A DNA stretch of 38,799 bases from Geobacter sp. (GTDB lineage: Bacteria > Desulfobacterota > Desulfuromonadia > Geobacterales > Pseudopelobacteraceae): positions 1 through 38,799 of the forward strand of contig VFJM01000157.1 in NCBI GenBank assembly GCA_009886055.1, given 5' to 3'. Shown in pieces: positions 8,513 through 17,072 of this stretch. A program made the position numbers and the translations under genes. Numbering within the stretch: the first letter of the stretch is position 1; each line of letters starts with the position of its first letter. The notes below the pieces were generated by a model. It worked only from the letters and a program-made list of their open reading frames with translations. It searched no databases and was not told where the DNA came from.

Positions 8513-9337
8513 TCAGCACTGCTTCTGGATCACCAGCAGCAGCGCCACCAGCAGCGGGAAACAGTTGATATAGGGAAAAAGCAGGTTTCCCGAGCGAAAC
8601 AGGGAAAGAAACACGAGCGGCACCGGAAAAAGGGCATACCACAGTGCGCCGGGGCGCTCGATGAGGCCAAAGGCCGGCAGGAGCATGGCACCCGCAGAGA
8701 AGGCAACCATCCAGAGCCAGAAATATGAGCCGAGGCCCGTATTGACGTGAATACCGAACAGCGGGATCCCCGCCGACCGGTATTCATCGGCATGACGCCG
8801 CTGGAACAGCCAGAAATGAGGCACCTGCCACAGAAAGAGAAGGCCTGCCAGCATGATGATCCGGTAATCACCGGGGTGACCGCCGGCCATGCACCAGCCG
8901 ACGAGTGGCGGAAATGCTCCGCAGAGCGCACCAATCGGCAGTGCCAGCGATGTTTTTGTTTTCAGGGGCGTGTAGACGGCCAGATACCATACCAGAGCTG
9001 CGGCACCGAGCAGTGCCGTTGCAACACCCCCCGCGACGCCCAGCAGCAGAAGGCCGGTCAGAACCGTACCCGCGCCTGCTGCGGCAGCGCCTGCTGGTGT
9101 CAGCTGCTGCTGCGGTACGGGGCGCATCCGGGTCCGGGTCATCCTGGCATCAAGATCACGCTCCAGCACCTGATTAAGCGCAGATCCGCCGGCGGCCAGC
9201 AGGGACACACCGGCAAAGGCAGCCACAGCGGGGAGTATCCCGACAGGGGAAGGAAAAAGGAGATAGCCGGCCACCGCAGAGATTCCATTCAGGAATGACA
9301 ACTTCAGCCGGAATAATGTGGCATGTGCGCGCATCAT
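8513..9337 (-). CDS. ctaB: Protohaem IX farnesyltransferase (haem O synthase)
   Basis: UbiA-family membrane prenyltransferase that attaches a farnesyl chain to haem b, giving haem O, the precursor of haem A for the adjacent oxidase. About 274 aa with eight or so membrane segments. The prenyl-diphosphate/Mg binding motif is NQVLERDLDARMTRTRMRP near residue 54, and a second polar loop contains PHFWLFQRRHADEYRSAGIP. The gene overlaps the coxB stop by four bases (ATGA type), so it is translationally coupled. The start could be either of two adjacent ATGs (9337 or 9334). No haem A synthase (ctaA) is visible in the window. Confidence 0.93.
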   Translation of the reverse strand: MMRAHATLFRLKLSFLNGISAVAGYLLFPSPVGILPAVAAFAGVSLLAAGGSALNQVLERDLDARMTRTRMRPVPQQQLTPAGAAAAGAGTVLTGLLLLGVAGGVATALLGAAALVWYLAVYTPLKTKTSLALPIGALCGAFPPLVGWCMAGGHPGDYRIIMLAGLLFLWQVPHFWLFQRRHADEYRSAGIPLFGIHVNTGLGSYFWLWMVAFSAGAMLLPAFGLIERPGALWYALFPVPLVFLSLFRSGNLLFPYINCFPLLVALLLVIQKQC

Positions 9338-10251
9338 TTGACGCTTTTTATAAACTCGATCAATGCCGTTACCTGTTCGTCCGGCATATCCGGATTACCC
9401 GGCATGATCGGTGGAAAACCTTCAACAATCGTCGCCGCCGGTTGGCGGATCGACTCCGTCAGGAAAGCTTCGTCAGCGGTAAGCGTGACTGTTTTCCCCC
9501 CCTTTACAACCGTAACCTGACCGGCAAAGAGCCCTTTGAAGGTTGGCCCGACTCCGGGGCTGCCGTCCAGGGAATGGCAGCCGAGACACCCTTTCTCGGT
9601 GGCCAGCTTCCGCCCATCCGGCCTGGCAGCTGCGGTTCCGCGCTTGTCCTCATTAAGCCAGGCGGCAAACTGCGCCTCCGGCAGCGCTTCAACCGTTGTC
9701 ACCATGGCCGAGTGTTGTGTGCCGCAGTACTGGGAGCAGAACAGGTCATAACTCCCCGGTTTCGTGGCCACGAACCAGGCGTAATTGCTCATGCCCGGCA
9801 CCACGTCCCGTTTGACCCGGAAGGCGGGGAGAAAAAAACCGTGGATAACATCTGTGGATATCAGCTCGACCCGCACCGGCTTACCTACCGGCACATACAG
9901 CTTGGGACTGCTCTTGCCGTTGGCGTATCTGAACTCCCAGGACCACATGCGCGCCGTGGCGGTAACCGGAAGGGCCCCCGTCGGAACGGTGCGCAGCACC
10001 AGGTACTCTTTCCAGCCGTACCAGAACATGCCCAGCACCAGCAGGGTCGGCAGTACGATCCAGACTATCTCCAGCCAGAGGTTCCCCTCGGCCTGCGATG
10101 TCGGATGCGGCGCCCGGGAACGGTGGTAACGCAGCACGAAGATCACCATGGTCACGGTTATGCCGAGCAGCAGCACCAGGCAGGCGCCGAAGAGAAACAT
10201 GAAGACCGGGTCGACAGCCGCGGTGGTGGATATGAAAGGCAGTTGGTTCAC
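9334..10251 (-). CDS. coxB: Cytochrome c oxidase subunit II with fused cytochrome c domain
   Basis: Electron-entry subunit of an aa3/caa3-type oxidase, 305 aa. Two N-terminal membrane helices (about 14-40 and 60-80) anchor a periplasmic cupredoxin domain. Its CuA ligands are visible: the histidine of VIHGFF, and CSQYCGTQH with HSAM downstream (about 165-185). A C-terminal class I cytochrome c domain follows, with CLGCH near 221-225 and a probable axial methionine in PPIMPGN. The fused haem c makes this a caa3-type enzyme that can take electrons from another cytochrome. The gene lies after subunits III and IV rather than before subunit I, an unusual but known order. Confidence 0.96.
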   Translation of the reverse strand: MNQLPFISTTAAVDPVFMFLFGACLVLLLGITVTMVIFVLRYHRSRAPHPTSQAEGNLWLEIVWIVLPTLLVLGMFWYGWKEYLVLRTVPTGALPVTATARMWSWEFRYANGKSSPKLYVPVGKPVRVELISTDVIHGFFLPAFRVKRDVVPGMSNYAWFVATKPGSYDLFCSQYCGTQHSAMVTTVEALPEAQFAAWLNEDKRGTAAARPDGRKLATEKGCLGCHSLDGSPGVGPTFKGLFAGQVTVVKGGKTVTLTADEAFLTESIRQPAATIVEGFPPIMPGNPDMPDEQVTALIEFIKSVK

Positions 10252-10276
10252 GTCATTCCTTTAGGAGCAGGCAACC

Positions 10277-10558
10277 TTACCGGTAGAGTACGTCGAAAAA
10301 GGTGAGGCCGATGAAAATAGCCAGGGTGAGCAGTGCCAGAAACAGCAGCCAGCGCAGCAGCCGCCCTTCGTACTTCATGTGCATGAAGACGGCGATGACC
10401 AGCCCCGCCTTGGCGCAGGCGATAACCAGCGCCCCCAGCACCTTGTACCCCCCCAGCTCCACGCGGGTGATCGCCACGGTCAGGGCGGTCAGGGCCAGCA
10501 GCGCCAGCCAGATGGCGGTCAGTTTTTTGTAACTTATGATGTGATGGTGTTCATTCAT
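10277..10558 (-). CDS. coxD: Cytochrome c oxidase subunit IV, prokaryotic type
   Basis: Small (93 aa) three-helix membrane subunit of a bacterial haem-copper oxidase. The second helix ends in VIAVFMHMKYEGR, the hallmark FMHMK segment of the COX4_pro/CyoD-like family. It probably stabilises the CuB site during assembly, as known for the family. The gene sits 10 bases after subunit III and 25 bases before subunit II. Confidence 0.92.
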   Translation of the reverse strand: MNEHHHIISYKKLTAIWLALLALTALTVAITRVELGGYKVLGALVIACAKAGLVIAVFMHMKYEGRLLRWLLFLALLTLAIFIGLTFFDVLYR

Positions 10559-10568
10559 AATCAGGCCG

Positions 10569-11171
10569 TCACAGAATCAGGTAATAGAGCGGGAAGATGA
10601 AGATCCATATCAGATCGACCAGATGCCAGTACAGCGCCCCGTTCTCCAGGAGAATATCGTTACCGGCATTGACCTCCCCCCCTTTTATCTTCAGTGCGAT
10701 CCAGGCCAGAAGCGCCCCGCCGATCAGTACATGCAGGCCGTGGATGCCGGTCGTAATGAAGTACAGGCTGAAGAAGACCGATTCACCCGGCGGGCCGCTC
10801 TTCAAATGTTCGGAGCCGGGATAGATGCCGTGTCCGATCTTGGCGCTCCATTCGACGTACTTGATGACCATGAAGCCGGCGGCGCAAAGTATCGTCCCGC
10901 CGATCAGAGCCACAGCGCGGCGCAGTTCATCGCGCTGAACCGCGGTGACGGCCATCGCGGCACAGAGACTGCTGGTGAGCAGGATCACGGTGTTGACCGT
11001 CCCCATGATCCAGTCAAGCTGCCTCCCCCCCGCGGCGAACTCCTGCGGGTAGCGTTTGAAATACACCGAGTAGAGCAGAAACATCCCGCCGAACAGCAGC
11101 AGCTCGGTGAACAGGAACAGCCACATGCCGAGCTTGGCGCCGGCGTAGTCTTTGTGCGGGTGGGTGGTCAT
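10569..11171 (-). CDS. coxC: Cytochrome c oxidase subunit III
   Basis: Membrane subunit III of the haem-copper oxidase, 200 aa, with about five helices. Recognisable family blocks are MWLFLFTELLLFGGMF near the N-terminus, SLYFITTGIHGLHVLIGG in the fifth helix region, and the C-terminal YWHLVDLIWIFIFPLYYL. The short five-helix form, lacking the first two helices of mitochondrial subunit III, is common in bacterial CyoC/CtaE proteins. The ATG overlaps the subunit I stop by four bases. Confidence 0.95.
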   Translation of the reverse strand: MTTHPHKDYAGAKLGMWLFLFTELLLFGGMFLLYSVYFKRYPQEFAAGGRQLDWIMGTVNTVILLTSSLCAAMAVTAVQRDELRRAVALIGGTILCAAGFMVIKYVEWSAKIGHGIYPGSEHLKSGPPGESVFFSLYFITTGIHGLHVLIGGALLAWIALKIKGGEVNAGNDILLENGALYWHLVDLIWIFIFPLYYLIL

Positions 11172-12793
11172 CTGCCGATTCCGGTAAAATCATACGGTCC
11201 ATGGGTCACGGTCGGCTCCTCAACAAAATTCTCCGTCGGCGGCGGCGTCGGGATGCTCCACTCCAGCGTGGCCCCACCCCAGGGGTTCCCCTCGAACGGT
11301 GCCCCCCACCAGAGGCCCCGGAACAGGTTTACCAGCATGATGACGAGCCCTGCGGCCAGAATCCAGCTGCCGACCGTGGCAACCAGGTTGAGGGTGGCAA
11401 ATTCGGGCAGATAGTCGTAATAGCGGCGCGGCATCCCCTTCATCCCCAGTACCTGCATGGTAAAGTAGAGTACGTTGAAACCGGTGAACATCAGCGCCCA
11501 GGCCACGACTGCCGGCTTTTCAGCATAGCGGCGGCCGTAGAATTTGGGGAGCCAGTAATGCATGGCGGCGAAGATGGCAAAGCCGGTGCCGCCGAACATG
11601 ACGTAGTGAAAATGGCCAACGACAAAATGGGTGTCATGAACGTGCACATCTGTGGCGGCCGATCCGAGGATCAGGCCGCTTAAGCCCCCGATGGAGAAGA
11701 GCAGGATGAAGGAGAGGGCGAACAGCATCGGGGCTTCGAGAGAGATCGACCCCCGGTAGAGCGTTGAGACCCAGTTGAAGACCTTGATGGCCGATGGTAT
11801 GGCGACGACGAACGTCAAAAAGGAGAAGACCATCACGGCGGTGTCGCTCATGCCGCTGGTGAACATATGGTGCCCCCAGACCAGAGATCCGGCGGCGGCA
11901 ATGGCGATACTGGAGAAGGCTATCATCTTGTAGCCGAAGATCGGCTTGCGGGAAAAGACCGGAATGATGTCAGACACGATTCCCATCGCCGGCAGGATCA
12001 TGATGTAGACCGCCGGGTGGGAGTAGATCCAGAACAGGTGCTGGTACATGATCGGATCGCCGCCACGGGCGGGGTCGAACAGGCCGGCGCCGAGCAGCCG
12101 CTCGGTCATGATCAGCACCAGGGTGATCGCCAGAATCGGTGTCGCCAGAATCTGCACCCAGGCGGTGGCATACAGCGACCAGGTGAAGAGCGGCAGACGT
12201 CCCCAGGTCATCCCCTCGGCGCGCAGCCGGTGGATCGTGGTGACGAAGTTGACCCCGGTCAGGATCGAGGAAAAGCCGACGATAAAAACGCCGAAAACCG
12301 CCAGGGAAACGTTGGTGCCGGTACGGGAGCTGAAGGGGACGTAAAAGGTCCAGCCGGTATCGGGAGCCCCGCCGCCGCTGAAGAGCGACGTCAGTATGAT
12401 AATGGCGCCGGTAATATAGAGCCACCAGGAGAGCAGGTTCAGGCGCGGAAAGGAAACGTCTCTGGCGCCGACCTGTATCGGCATGACCATGTTGCCGAAA
12501 GCGCCCGGTATGCCGGGGATGATGAAGAGGAAGATCATGACCACGCCATGCACGGTGAAGAGGGCGTTGTAAGTCTGCGGTCCCACGATGGTCCGGCCGG
12601 GCGCCATCAGTTCAACGCGCAGGAGCAGGCCGAGCAGGACACCGGTCAGGAAAAAGCCGAAGGTCGCATAGAAGTAGAGCAGGCCGATCCTCTTGTGGTC
12701 AGTGGAGAAAATCCAGGATGTCAGACCGGATTTCCCGGTATCGTTCCAGAAGCAGCTGGGTTGAGCCGTCACTTTTTGCACATTCGAATCCAT
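11168..12793 (-). CDS. coxA: Cytochrome c oxidase subunit I, A2 (YSHP) type
   Basis: Catalytic subunit of the terminal oxidase: reduces O2 to water at a haem a3-CuB centre and pumps protons. 541 aa, twelve or so helices. Visible ligands are the haem a histidine in VHGVVMIF, the CuB histidine and cross-linked tyrosine in YSHPAVY (about 255-261), the CuB pair in WGHHMFTSG (near 307), and haem a3/a histidines in VVGHFHYVMFGG (near 390). The D-channel glutamate found in HPEVY of A1 oxidases is absent; the YSHP form defines A2 oxidases such as thermophile caa3. This fits with the cytochrome c-fused subunit II. The ATG shares a base with the SCO stop (TAATG). Confidence 0.97.
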   Translation of the reverse strand: MDSNVQKVTAQPSCFWNDTGKSGLTSWIFSTDHKRIGLLYFYATFGFFLTGVLLGLLLRVELMAPGRTIVGPQTYNALFTVHGVVMIFLFIIPGIPGAFGNMVMPIQVGARDVSFPRLNLLSWWLYITGAIIILTSLFSGGGAPDTGWTFYVPFSSRTGTNVSLAVFGVFIVGFSSILTGVNFVTTIHRLRAEGMTWGRLPLFTWSLYATAWVQILATPILAITLVLIMTERLLGAGLFDPARGGDPIMYQHLFWIYSHPAVYIMILPAMGIVSDIIPVFSRKPIFGYKMIAFSSIAIAAAGSLVWGHHMFTSGMSDTAVMVFSFLTFVVAIPSAIKVFNWVSTLYRGSISLEAPMLFALSFILLFSIGGLSGLILGSAATDVHVHDTHFVVGHFHYVMFGGTGFAIFAAMHYWLPKFYGRRYAEKPAVVAWALMFTGFNVLYFTMQVLGMKGMPRRYYDYLPEFATLNLVATVGSWILAAGLVIMLVNLFRGLWWGAPFEGNPWGGATLEWSIPTPPPTENFVEEPTVTHGPYDFTGIGR

Positions 12794-13674
12794 TATTTCC
12801 TCGACGGGGGTTGTGTGCGCTTTCTGCCGGCAACCACCAGAAACAGCAGAAATCCTCCGGTGCAGAGGATGACAACAGTAGCACTAACCCGCAGGAGATT
12901 AAAAGCATATGTTTTTTGGTCCGGATCGAAGGTAAAGCAGTAATCCACAATCTTCCGGATGGTGGTGCCCGATATGCCGTCACGTGCCTCGATCAGAGCC
13001 AGGGCCAGATCCTTGGCAAGAAAGGTCGTGCCGTAGAGGTAGCGCACAATCGTACCATCCCCGGTGACGATAAGGCTGACAGACGGATGGAGAAAATCCC
13101 GCCCCCGGCGCTGAAAACCAAAGCCGGCCGCATCTGTCAGTCTATGAATATTTTCGACATCTCCGGTCAGAAAGCGCCAGCCATCTTCGGGAAAAGGCGC
13201 ATGCATTGCGGTCAGATAGACACGCTTGAACTTCGAGGCCAGTTGTGGTGAATCATTCTCGTCAAAGCTTACGGAAATGACCCGGTACTCTTCACCCGGC
13301 CTGCTCTTGATCTTGGGGAGAACCTGCGCCAAACCCCACTGCAGATTATAGCAGACATTTGTGCAGCTGTAATATACCGGCAGGATGATGGTCGGGCCGG
13401 TGACCAGTTCAGCCAGCCGGACCGGTCTGCCGGCTTCATCACGGAAGACGATGTCGAGTGGAATTCTGGAACCAAGGCGCTCGTTGATGCCGACAGGCGT
13501 TACTTCGGTACCGTTTGCATCGGCAACGTGCGTGTGCTCCACCCCTTTGTCAGCGCTCCGCGCTTCATTACAGACGAAGAGCAGCGGCAGTACCAGCAGT
13601 GCAGCCCGGCAACGCAGAAAAGACGGGATAGTACCGGTAATGCTGCGCAGGAAAGGGAACCGTTTTTTATCCAT
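12793..13674 (-). CDS. SCO1/SenC-family copper chaperone
   Basis: Membrane-anchored thioredoxin-fold protein that helps load copper into the CuA site of subunit II. From the ATG at 13674 it is 293 aa. The N-terminal hydrophobic signal/anchor is ALLVLPLLFVCNEARSA. The copper-binding CTNVC (Cys104, Cys108) follows YYS, the distal histidine lies in RRGRDFLHPSVS, and a C-terminal membrane helix (VVILCTGGFLLFLVVAG) adds a second anchor. The track's ORF begins 38 codons upstream inside recD and reads recD in another frame. ATG 13674 has an AGGAG-type site and overlaps the recD end by eight bases. Its position directly before coxA fits its assembly role. Confidence 0.93.
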   Translation of the reverse strand: MDKKRFPFLRSITGTIPSFLRCRAALLVLPLLFVCNEARSADKGVEHTHVADANGTEVTPVGINERLGSRIPLDIVFRDEAGRPVRLAELVTGPTIILPVYYSCTNVCYNLQWGLAQVLPKIKSRPGEEYRVISVSFDENDSPQLASKFKRVYLTAMHAPFPEDGWRFLTGDVENIHRLTDAAGFGFQRRGRDFLHPSVSLIVTGDGTIVRYLYGTTFLAKDLALALIEARDGISGTTIRKIVDYCFTFDPDQKTYAFNLLRVSATVVILCTGGFLLFLVVAGRKRTQPPSRK

Positions 13675-15376
13675 TCTGTTCTCCTGCCGCAAGCCGTTCG
13701 GCGAGTCCCGATTTTCTGACCGTGCGCCGGTCGACCGTCTGACGAAAGACCTCTTCCGTACCCCATATTTCAATGGAGCGGCGGGCACGGGTGACCGCCG
13801 TGTAGAGCAGCTCGCGGCTAAGTACTTCCGACAGATGGTCCGGCAGGATCAGCAGCACCCGGTCAAATTCGGACCCCTGGCTTTTGTGGACGGTCAGGGC
13901 AAAGGCGGTATCAAAGGGGGGTAACCGGAGGGTGGAAAGGTGCCGGACTCCCCCCTCCGGGTTTTCGAACCAGACGGCCGGAGTGCCGTCACTCTCCATG
14001 ACCACCCCGGTATCGCCGTTGAACAACCCAAGTTCATAGTTGTTTCCGGTGATCATGACCGGCATCATGCGGAAGCTCGGGGGGTCATTGTTTCGCTCCG
14101 GATCGAGAGCGGCGCCGCAGAGCCTGTTCAGATTTTCTATGCCATACGGTCCCGAGCGGAGCGGTGACAACACCCTGAACGAACCCAGCTCCGCAAGCGC
14201 TTCACCGGGAGAGGCCGCCCGGACATACCCCGCGAAGCCATCCCGGACAACGGTGCTGAAGGCCGCTTCGAACGCCCGGCCGGTCGGCAGCGGGCGCCAG
14301 ATGATGTCCGGGTATTCCCCCGATTTCAGCAGTTCTGTGGCAGCAGCGCTCTCTCCGCCGTTGATCAGGTGACTTAAGGCGGCAATACCGCTGTCGCCGC
14401 CGAAGCGGTAGCTTTTGGTCAGCTGCGTAACCGGAACGCCCCCCTGAACCGCGCTGTCACAGATGTCCGCCAGCACCGCCCCGGCTTCGACCGAGGCCAG
14501 CTGGTTCCGGTCTCCCAGCAGGATGACCCGGGCATCATCACGGAGCGCTTCCAGCAGGCTGGCCATCAGCTGAAGATCAACCATGGATGCTTCGTCAACG
14601 ACCAGGATCTCGCAGGGGAGCCGGTTGTCGCGGGTATGGCGGAAGCCCCCCCCGCGGCTCTGTACACCCAGCAGCCGGTGGATCGTGCAGACTCCGGTCG
14701 GCAGGAAACCTCTGATTTCATCGGGGAGAGCGAGGCGGTCGGCAGCGTGCAGGATCGACTGATGGAGGCGCAGTGCGGCTTTGCCGGTCGGGGCTGCCAG
14801 GGCGATCTCCGGACGGGAATCCCCTGCCACTTCGAGCAACAGGGCCAGAATACGGGCTACGGTGGCGGTTTTTCCGGTGCCCGGTCCTCCGGAAATGACC
14901 GAGAAACGGCGGGTCAGCGCCATCCGGGCAGCCGAACGCTGCAGGTCAACTGCAGGGAAATAGCGGTCGAGAGCGGCCTCAAGGCGGATTTCGTGTATTT
15001 CCAGCGGCAGGGCGCGTGAAAGGATACCCCCCGCGACCTGTTGTTCATACCGCCAGCAGCGGTGGAGGTACAGACGGCCGGCCGGATCAAGCACCAGCGG
15101 GGTATATGCCCCCGGGGCGCCGACGGCGTCGCAGAGCATCAGAGAGTCCCGCCAGTGACGCGCGTCATCCGGCGGCGGTTCCCGCGGGATGGGCAACAGA
15201 GGAACTGCGCAAGCACTCAGCGCCTCGGAAAGGTTGGTACAGCTGTGGCCGCGTCCGGCAAAATAGCTGGCCAGGGCTGCGCCCCACCAGAGTCCGTTTC
15301 CGGGATGCCGGTCGATACGGACGATAAAATCGGCAAAGTGAGTGTCAAGAGGAGAAAGCTTGATTGTTTCAGTCAT
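13667..15376 (-). CDS. recD: RecD-like helicase (exodeoxyribonuclease V alpha subunit)
   Basis: 5'-3' superfamily 1B DNA helicase, 569 aa, similar in size to RecD of RecBCD. Walker A is GGPGTGKT (about 164-171), motif II is VVDEASMVD, motif III is LLGDRNQLASVEAG, and the C-terminal UvrD-like region has FALTVHKSQGSEF and LLYTAVTRAR. RecBCD processes double-strand breaks, but recB and recC are not in the window. The gene is wedged between yqaA (15 bases away) and SCO (eight-base overlap) at the head of the oxidase train, so it is likely co-transcribed with respiratory genes. The short N-terminal region resembles RecD rather than the longer RecD2. Confidence 0.92.
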   Translation of the reverse strand: MTETIKLSPLDTHFADFIVRIDRHPGNGLWWGAALASYFAGRGHSCTNLSEALSACAVPLLPIPREPPPDDARHWRDSLMLCDAVGAPGAYTPLVLDPAGRLYLHRCWRYEQQVAGGILSRALPLEIHEIRLEAALDRYFPAVDLQRSAARMALTRRFSVISGGPGTGKTATVARILALLLEVAGDSRPEIALAAPTGKAALRLHQSILHAADRLALPDEIRGFLPTGVCTIHRLLGVQSRGGGFRHTRDNRLPCEILVVDEASMVDLQLMASLLEALRDDARVILLGDRNQLASVEAGAVLADICDSAVQGGVPVTQLTKSYRFGGDSGIAALSHLINGGESAAATELLKSGEYPDIIWRPLPTGRAFEAAFSTVVRDGFAGYVRAASPGEALAELGSFRVLSPLRSGPYGIENLNRLCGAALDPERNNDPPSFRMMPVMITGNNYELGLFNGDTGVVMESDGTPAVWFENPEGGVRHLSTLRLPPFDTAFALTVHKSQGSEFDRVLLILPDHLSEVLSRELLYTAVTRARRSIEIWGTEEVFRQTVDRRTVRKSGLAERLAAGEQNG

Positions 15377-15391
15377 AGGGATGTGTCCCGT

Positions 15392-15841
15392 TTATCCGGC
15401 CGCAGCCAGGGTTATCCAGGCCGTGACGGCATATCGTACCAGCTTGCCGGATGCGACCAGCAGCGTAAACAGACCAAAATTGACCCGCAGCATCCCCCCC
15501 ACCAGGCAGAGCGGGTCACCTACGATCGGCAGCCAGGAAAAAAAGAGCGAAAAGGCGCCGTAGCGGCGATAATACTGCCTGGCCCGTTCCTGCTGCTGCG
15601 GGGAAACCCGCAGGACCTTTTCAATCAGCCAGCTGCCGCCGCCGATTCCGATCAGATAGGTCACAACGCCACCCAGATAATTGCCGACGGTAGCGATGGC
15701 AACGGACGACAGCGGGTCGTAGCCGCCAGCCAGCATCATCACCAGCAGCCATTCCGACCCGAGCGGGATCAGTGTCGAGGCCAGAAAGCTCATGAAGAAC
15801 AGAGACGCATAGCCGGGCTGGTTGAGCCAGTCATGCAGCAT
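15392..15841 (-). CDS. yqaA: YqaA-family (DedA/SNARE-associated) membrane protein
   Basis: Polytopic membrane protein, about 149 aa from the ATG at 15841. The segment YRRYGAFSLFFSWLPIVGDPLCLVGG, then LVASGKLVRYAV, closely recalls E. coli YqaA (KRYGAVTLLLSWMPVVGDLLCLL, recalled from memory). The N-terminal part LASTLIPLGSEWLLVMMLAGG is also typical. Members of the wider VTT/DedA family scramble or move lipids, but YqaA itself is little studied. The track's start is a TTG at 15880 with AGGGAG about 12 bases upstream; the ATG lacks an obvious ribosome-binding site, so the start is uncertain. It appears to lead the recD-oxidase train. Confidence 0.87.
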   Translation of the reverse strand: MLHDWLNQPGYASLFFMSFLASTLIPLGSEWLLVMMLAGGYDPLSSVAIATVGNYLGGVVTYLIGIGGGSWLIEKVLRVSPQQQERARQYYRRYGAFSLFFSWLPIVGDPLCLVGGMLRVNFGLFTLLVASGKLVRYAVTAWITLAAAG

Positions 15842-15903
15842 GACAGTATATGTCAGAAATTGGTTGTCAAAATGACTCAAACCGCTACAATACTCCCTGA
15901 TGC

Positions 15904-15975
15904 CAACCCCCCTCTATCCCCCTTATCAGGGAAGCCTTTTAGCCTCCCCTGATAAGGGGAGGTTTGGAGGGGCTT
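15904..15975. repeat. Long imperfect inverted repeat between yqaA and the WYL regulator gene
   Basis: The left arm AACCCCCCTCTATCCCCCTTATCAGGG pairs with the right arm CCCTGATAAGGGGAGGTTTGGAGGGGCTT. The stem is about 25 base pairs with a few mismatches, and the central AAGCC/GCCTCCC bases partly extend it. It lies between divergent genes, so it is not an obvious terminator. It resembles the CCTCCAAACCTCCCCTTATCAGGGGAGG type of dispersed repeat. Confidence 0.75.
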
Positions 15976-16034
15976 GGTACTGATCTATAGTGCAGACATT
16001 GTAGCAATAAATTCAGATTCGGCAAGGAAGAACC

Positions 16035-17072
16035 ATGCTGAAAGGAAAACCGGCGAAAAAATATTCCCAGGCGGGACGGCTGCATTCGATCATCCGGCTG
16101 CTGGAAACCAGGCGCGGCCTGACACTGGACGAACTGGCCGAAGAGTGCGACGTCGATCGGCGCACCATTCACCGTGACCTGAACGCTGTGGAGCAGGCCG
16201 GCTACTCGTTGACGGCCGAGTGGAACGAGGGGAAAAAGGTCTACAGTTTTCTGGCCAGGTCACGCAACCTCCCCCCGATTACCTTTACCCTCCCGCAGCT
16301 GATGTCGCTCTACCTGCTCCGCTCGCTCGGGGCACATCTGGCCGGCACCCCGTTTCAGGCCGAGATAGATGAACTGTTCAAAAGCATCCATTCGATCCTT
16401 CCCGATCGCCATGCCGCGCATCTGGAACGGATCGCGCGGGTTTCCTTGCCGCTTCTGCACGGAGCGCGTGATTACTCGCCGTCGGCGCCCTTTGTTGGCG
16501 ACCTGCAGAAAGCGCTGCTGCAGCAGTACCGCATCCGGCTGAACTATGCCAAGAAGGGGAAAGATGAGATCGAAGACTATGAGGTTGACCCCTATACGCT
16601 GGTCTTCCACAAGGGGGGGATCTATCTGCTCGGGAATGCTCACAACCGTTCCGGCATGCGCCTTTTTGCCCTGGAGCGTATCCGCGGGGTAGAGGTCACC
16701 CGCCAGCGCTTTGAGATCCCGGACAGCTACCAGCCGGAGGCCCATTTCAGCAGCGCCTTCGGTCTGGTGAGCGACACCCCGATGAAGGTGCGGGTCCGCT
16801 TTTCCGCCGGGATCGCCCACGCGGTCAGGGATCGGATCTGGATGCCGGGGCAGAAAATCGGCAGCGATGTCGAAGGGAGGGTAGTCGTCGAATTCGAGGC
16901 GGCGGGTCAGATGGAGCTGGTATCGTGGATCCTTTCCTACGGGATTCATGCTGAGGTGCTTGAACCGGCGGAGCTGCGCAAGGAGGTCAAGCGTCAGGTC
17001 AAAGAGATGCGGGAGATGTATCGAGGCAAGGCGAAAACGAAGCAGATGACAGCTTCTAACTTACTACCGTGA
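16035..17072 (+). CDS. WYL-domain transcriptional regulator
   Basis: Predicted cytoplasmic DNA-binding regulator, 345 aa. The N-terminal helix-turn-helix is LTLDELAEECDVDRRTIHRDLNAVE (about 33-57), of the HTH_11/DeoR-like kind. The central WYL ligand-binding region has YEVDPYTLVFHKGGIYLLGNAH and RLFALERIRGVEVT, followed by a C-terminal WCX-type extension (SWILSYGIHAEVLEPAELRKEV). WYL domains bind nucleic acid or small ligands and often sense DNA damage or phage, but nothing here identifies the ligand. AAGGAAG lies seven bases before the ATG. The stop overlaps the next gene's GTG start, so it is co-transcribed with the phospholipase D-like and TatD genes and may control them. Confidence 0.92.
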   Translation: MLKGKPAKKYSQAGRLHSIIRLLETRRGLTLDELAEECDVDRRTIHRDLNAVEQAGYSLTAEWNEGKKVYSFLARSRNLPPITFTLPQLMSLYLLRSLGAHLAGTPFQAEIDELFKSIHSILPDRHAAHLERIARVSLPLLHGARDYSPSAPFVGDLQKALLQQYRIRLNYAKKGKDEIEDYEVDPYTLVFHKGGIYLLGNAHNRSGMRLFALERIRGVEVTRQRFEIPDSYQPEAHFSSAFGLVSDTPMKVRVRFSAGIAHAVRDRIWMPGQKIGSDVEGRVVVEFEAAGQMELVSWILSYGIHAEVLEPAELRKEVKRQVKEMREMYRGKAKTKQMTASNLLP

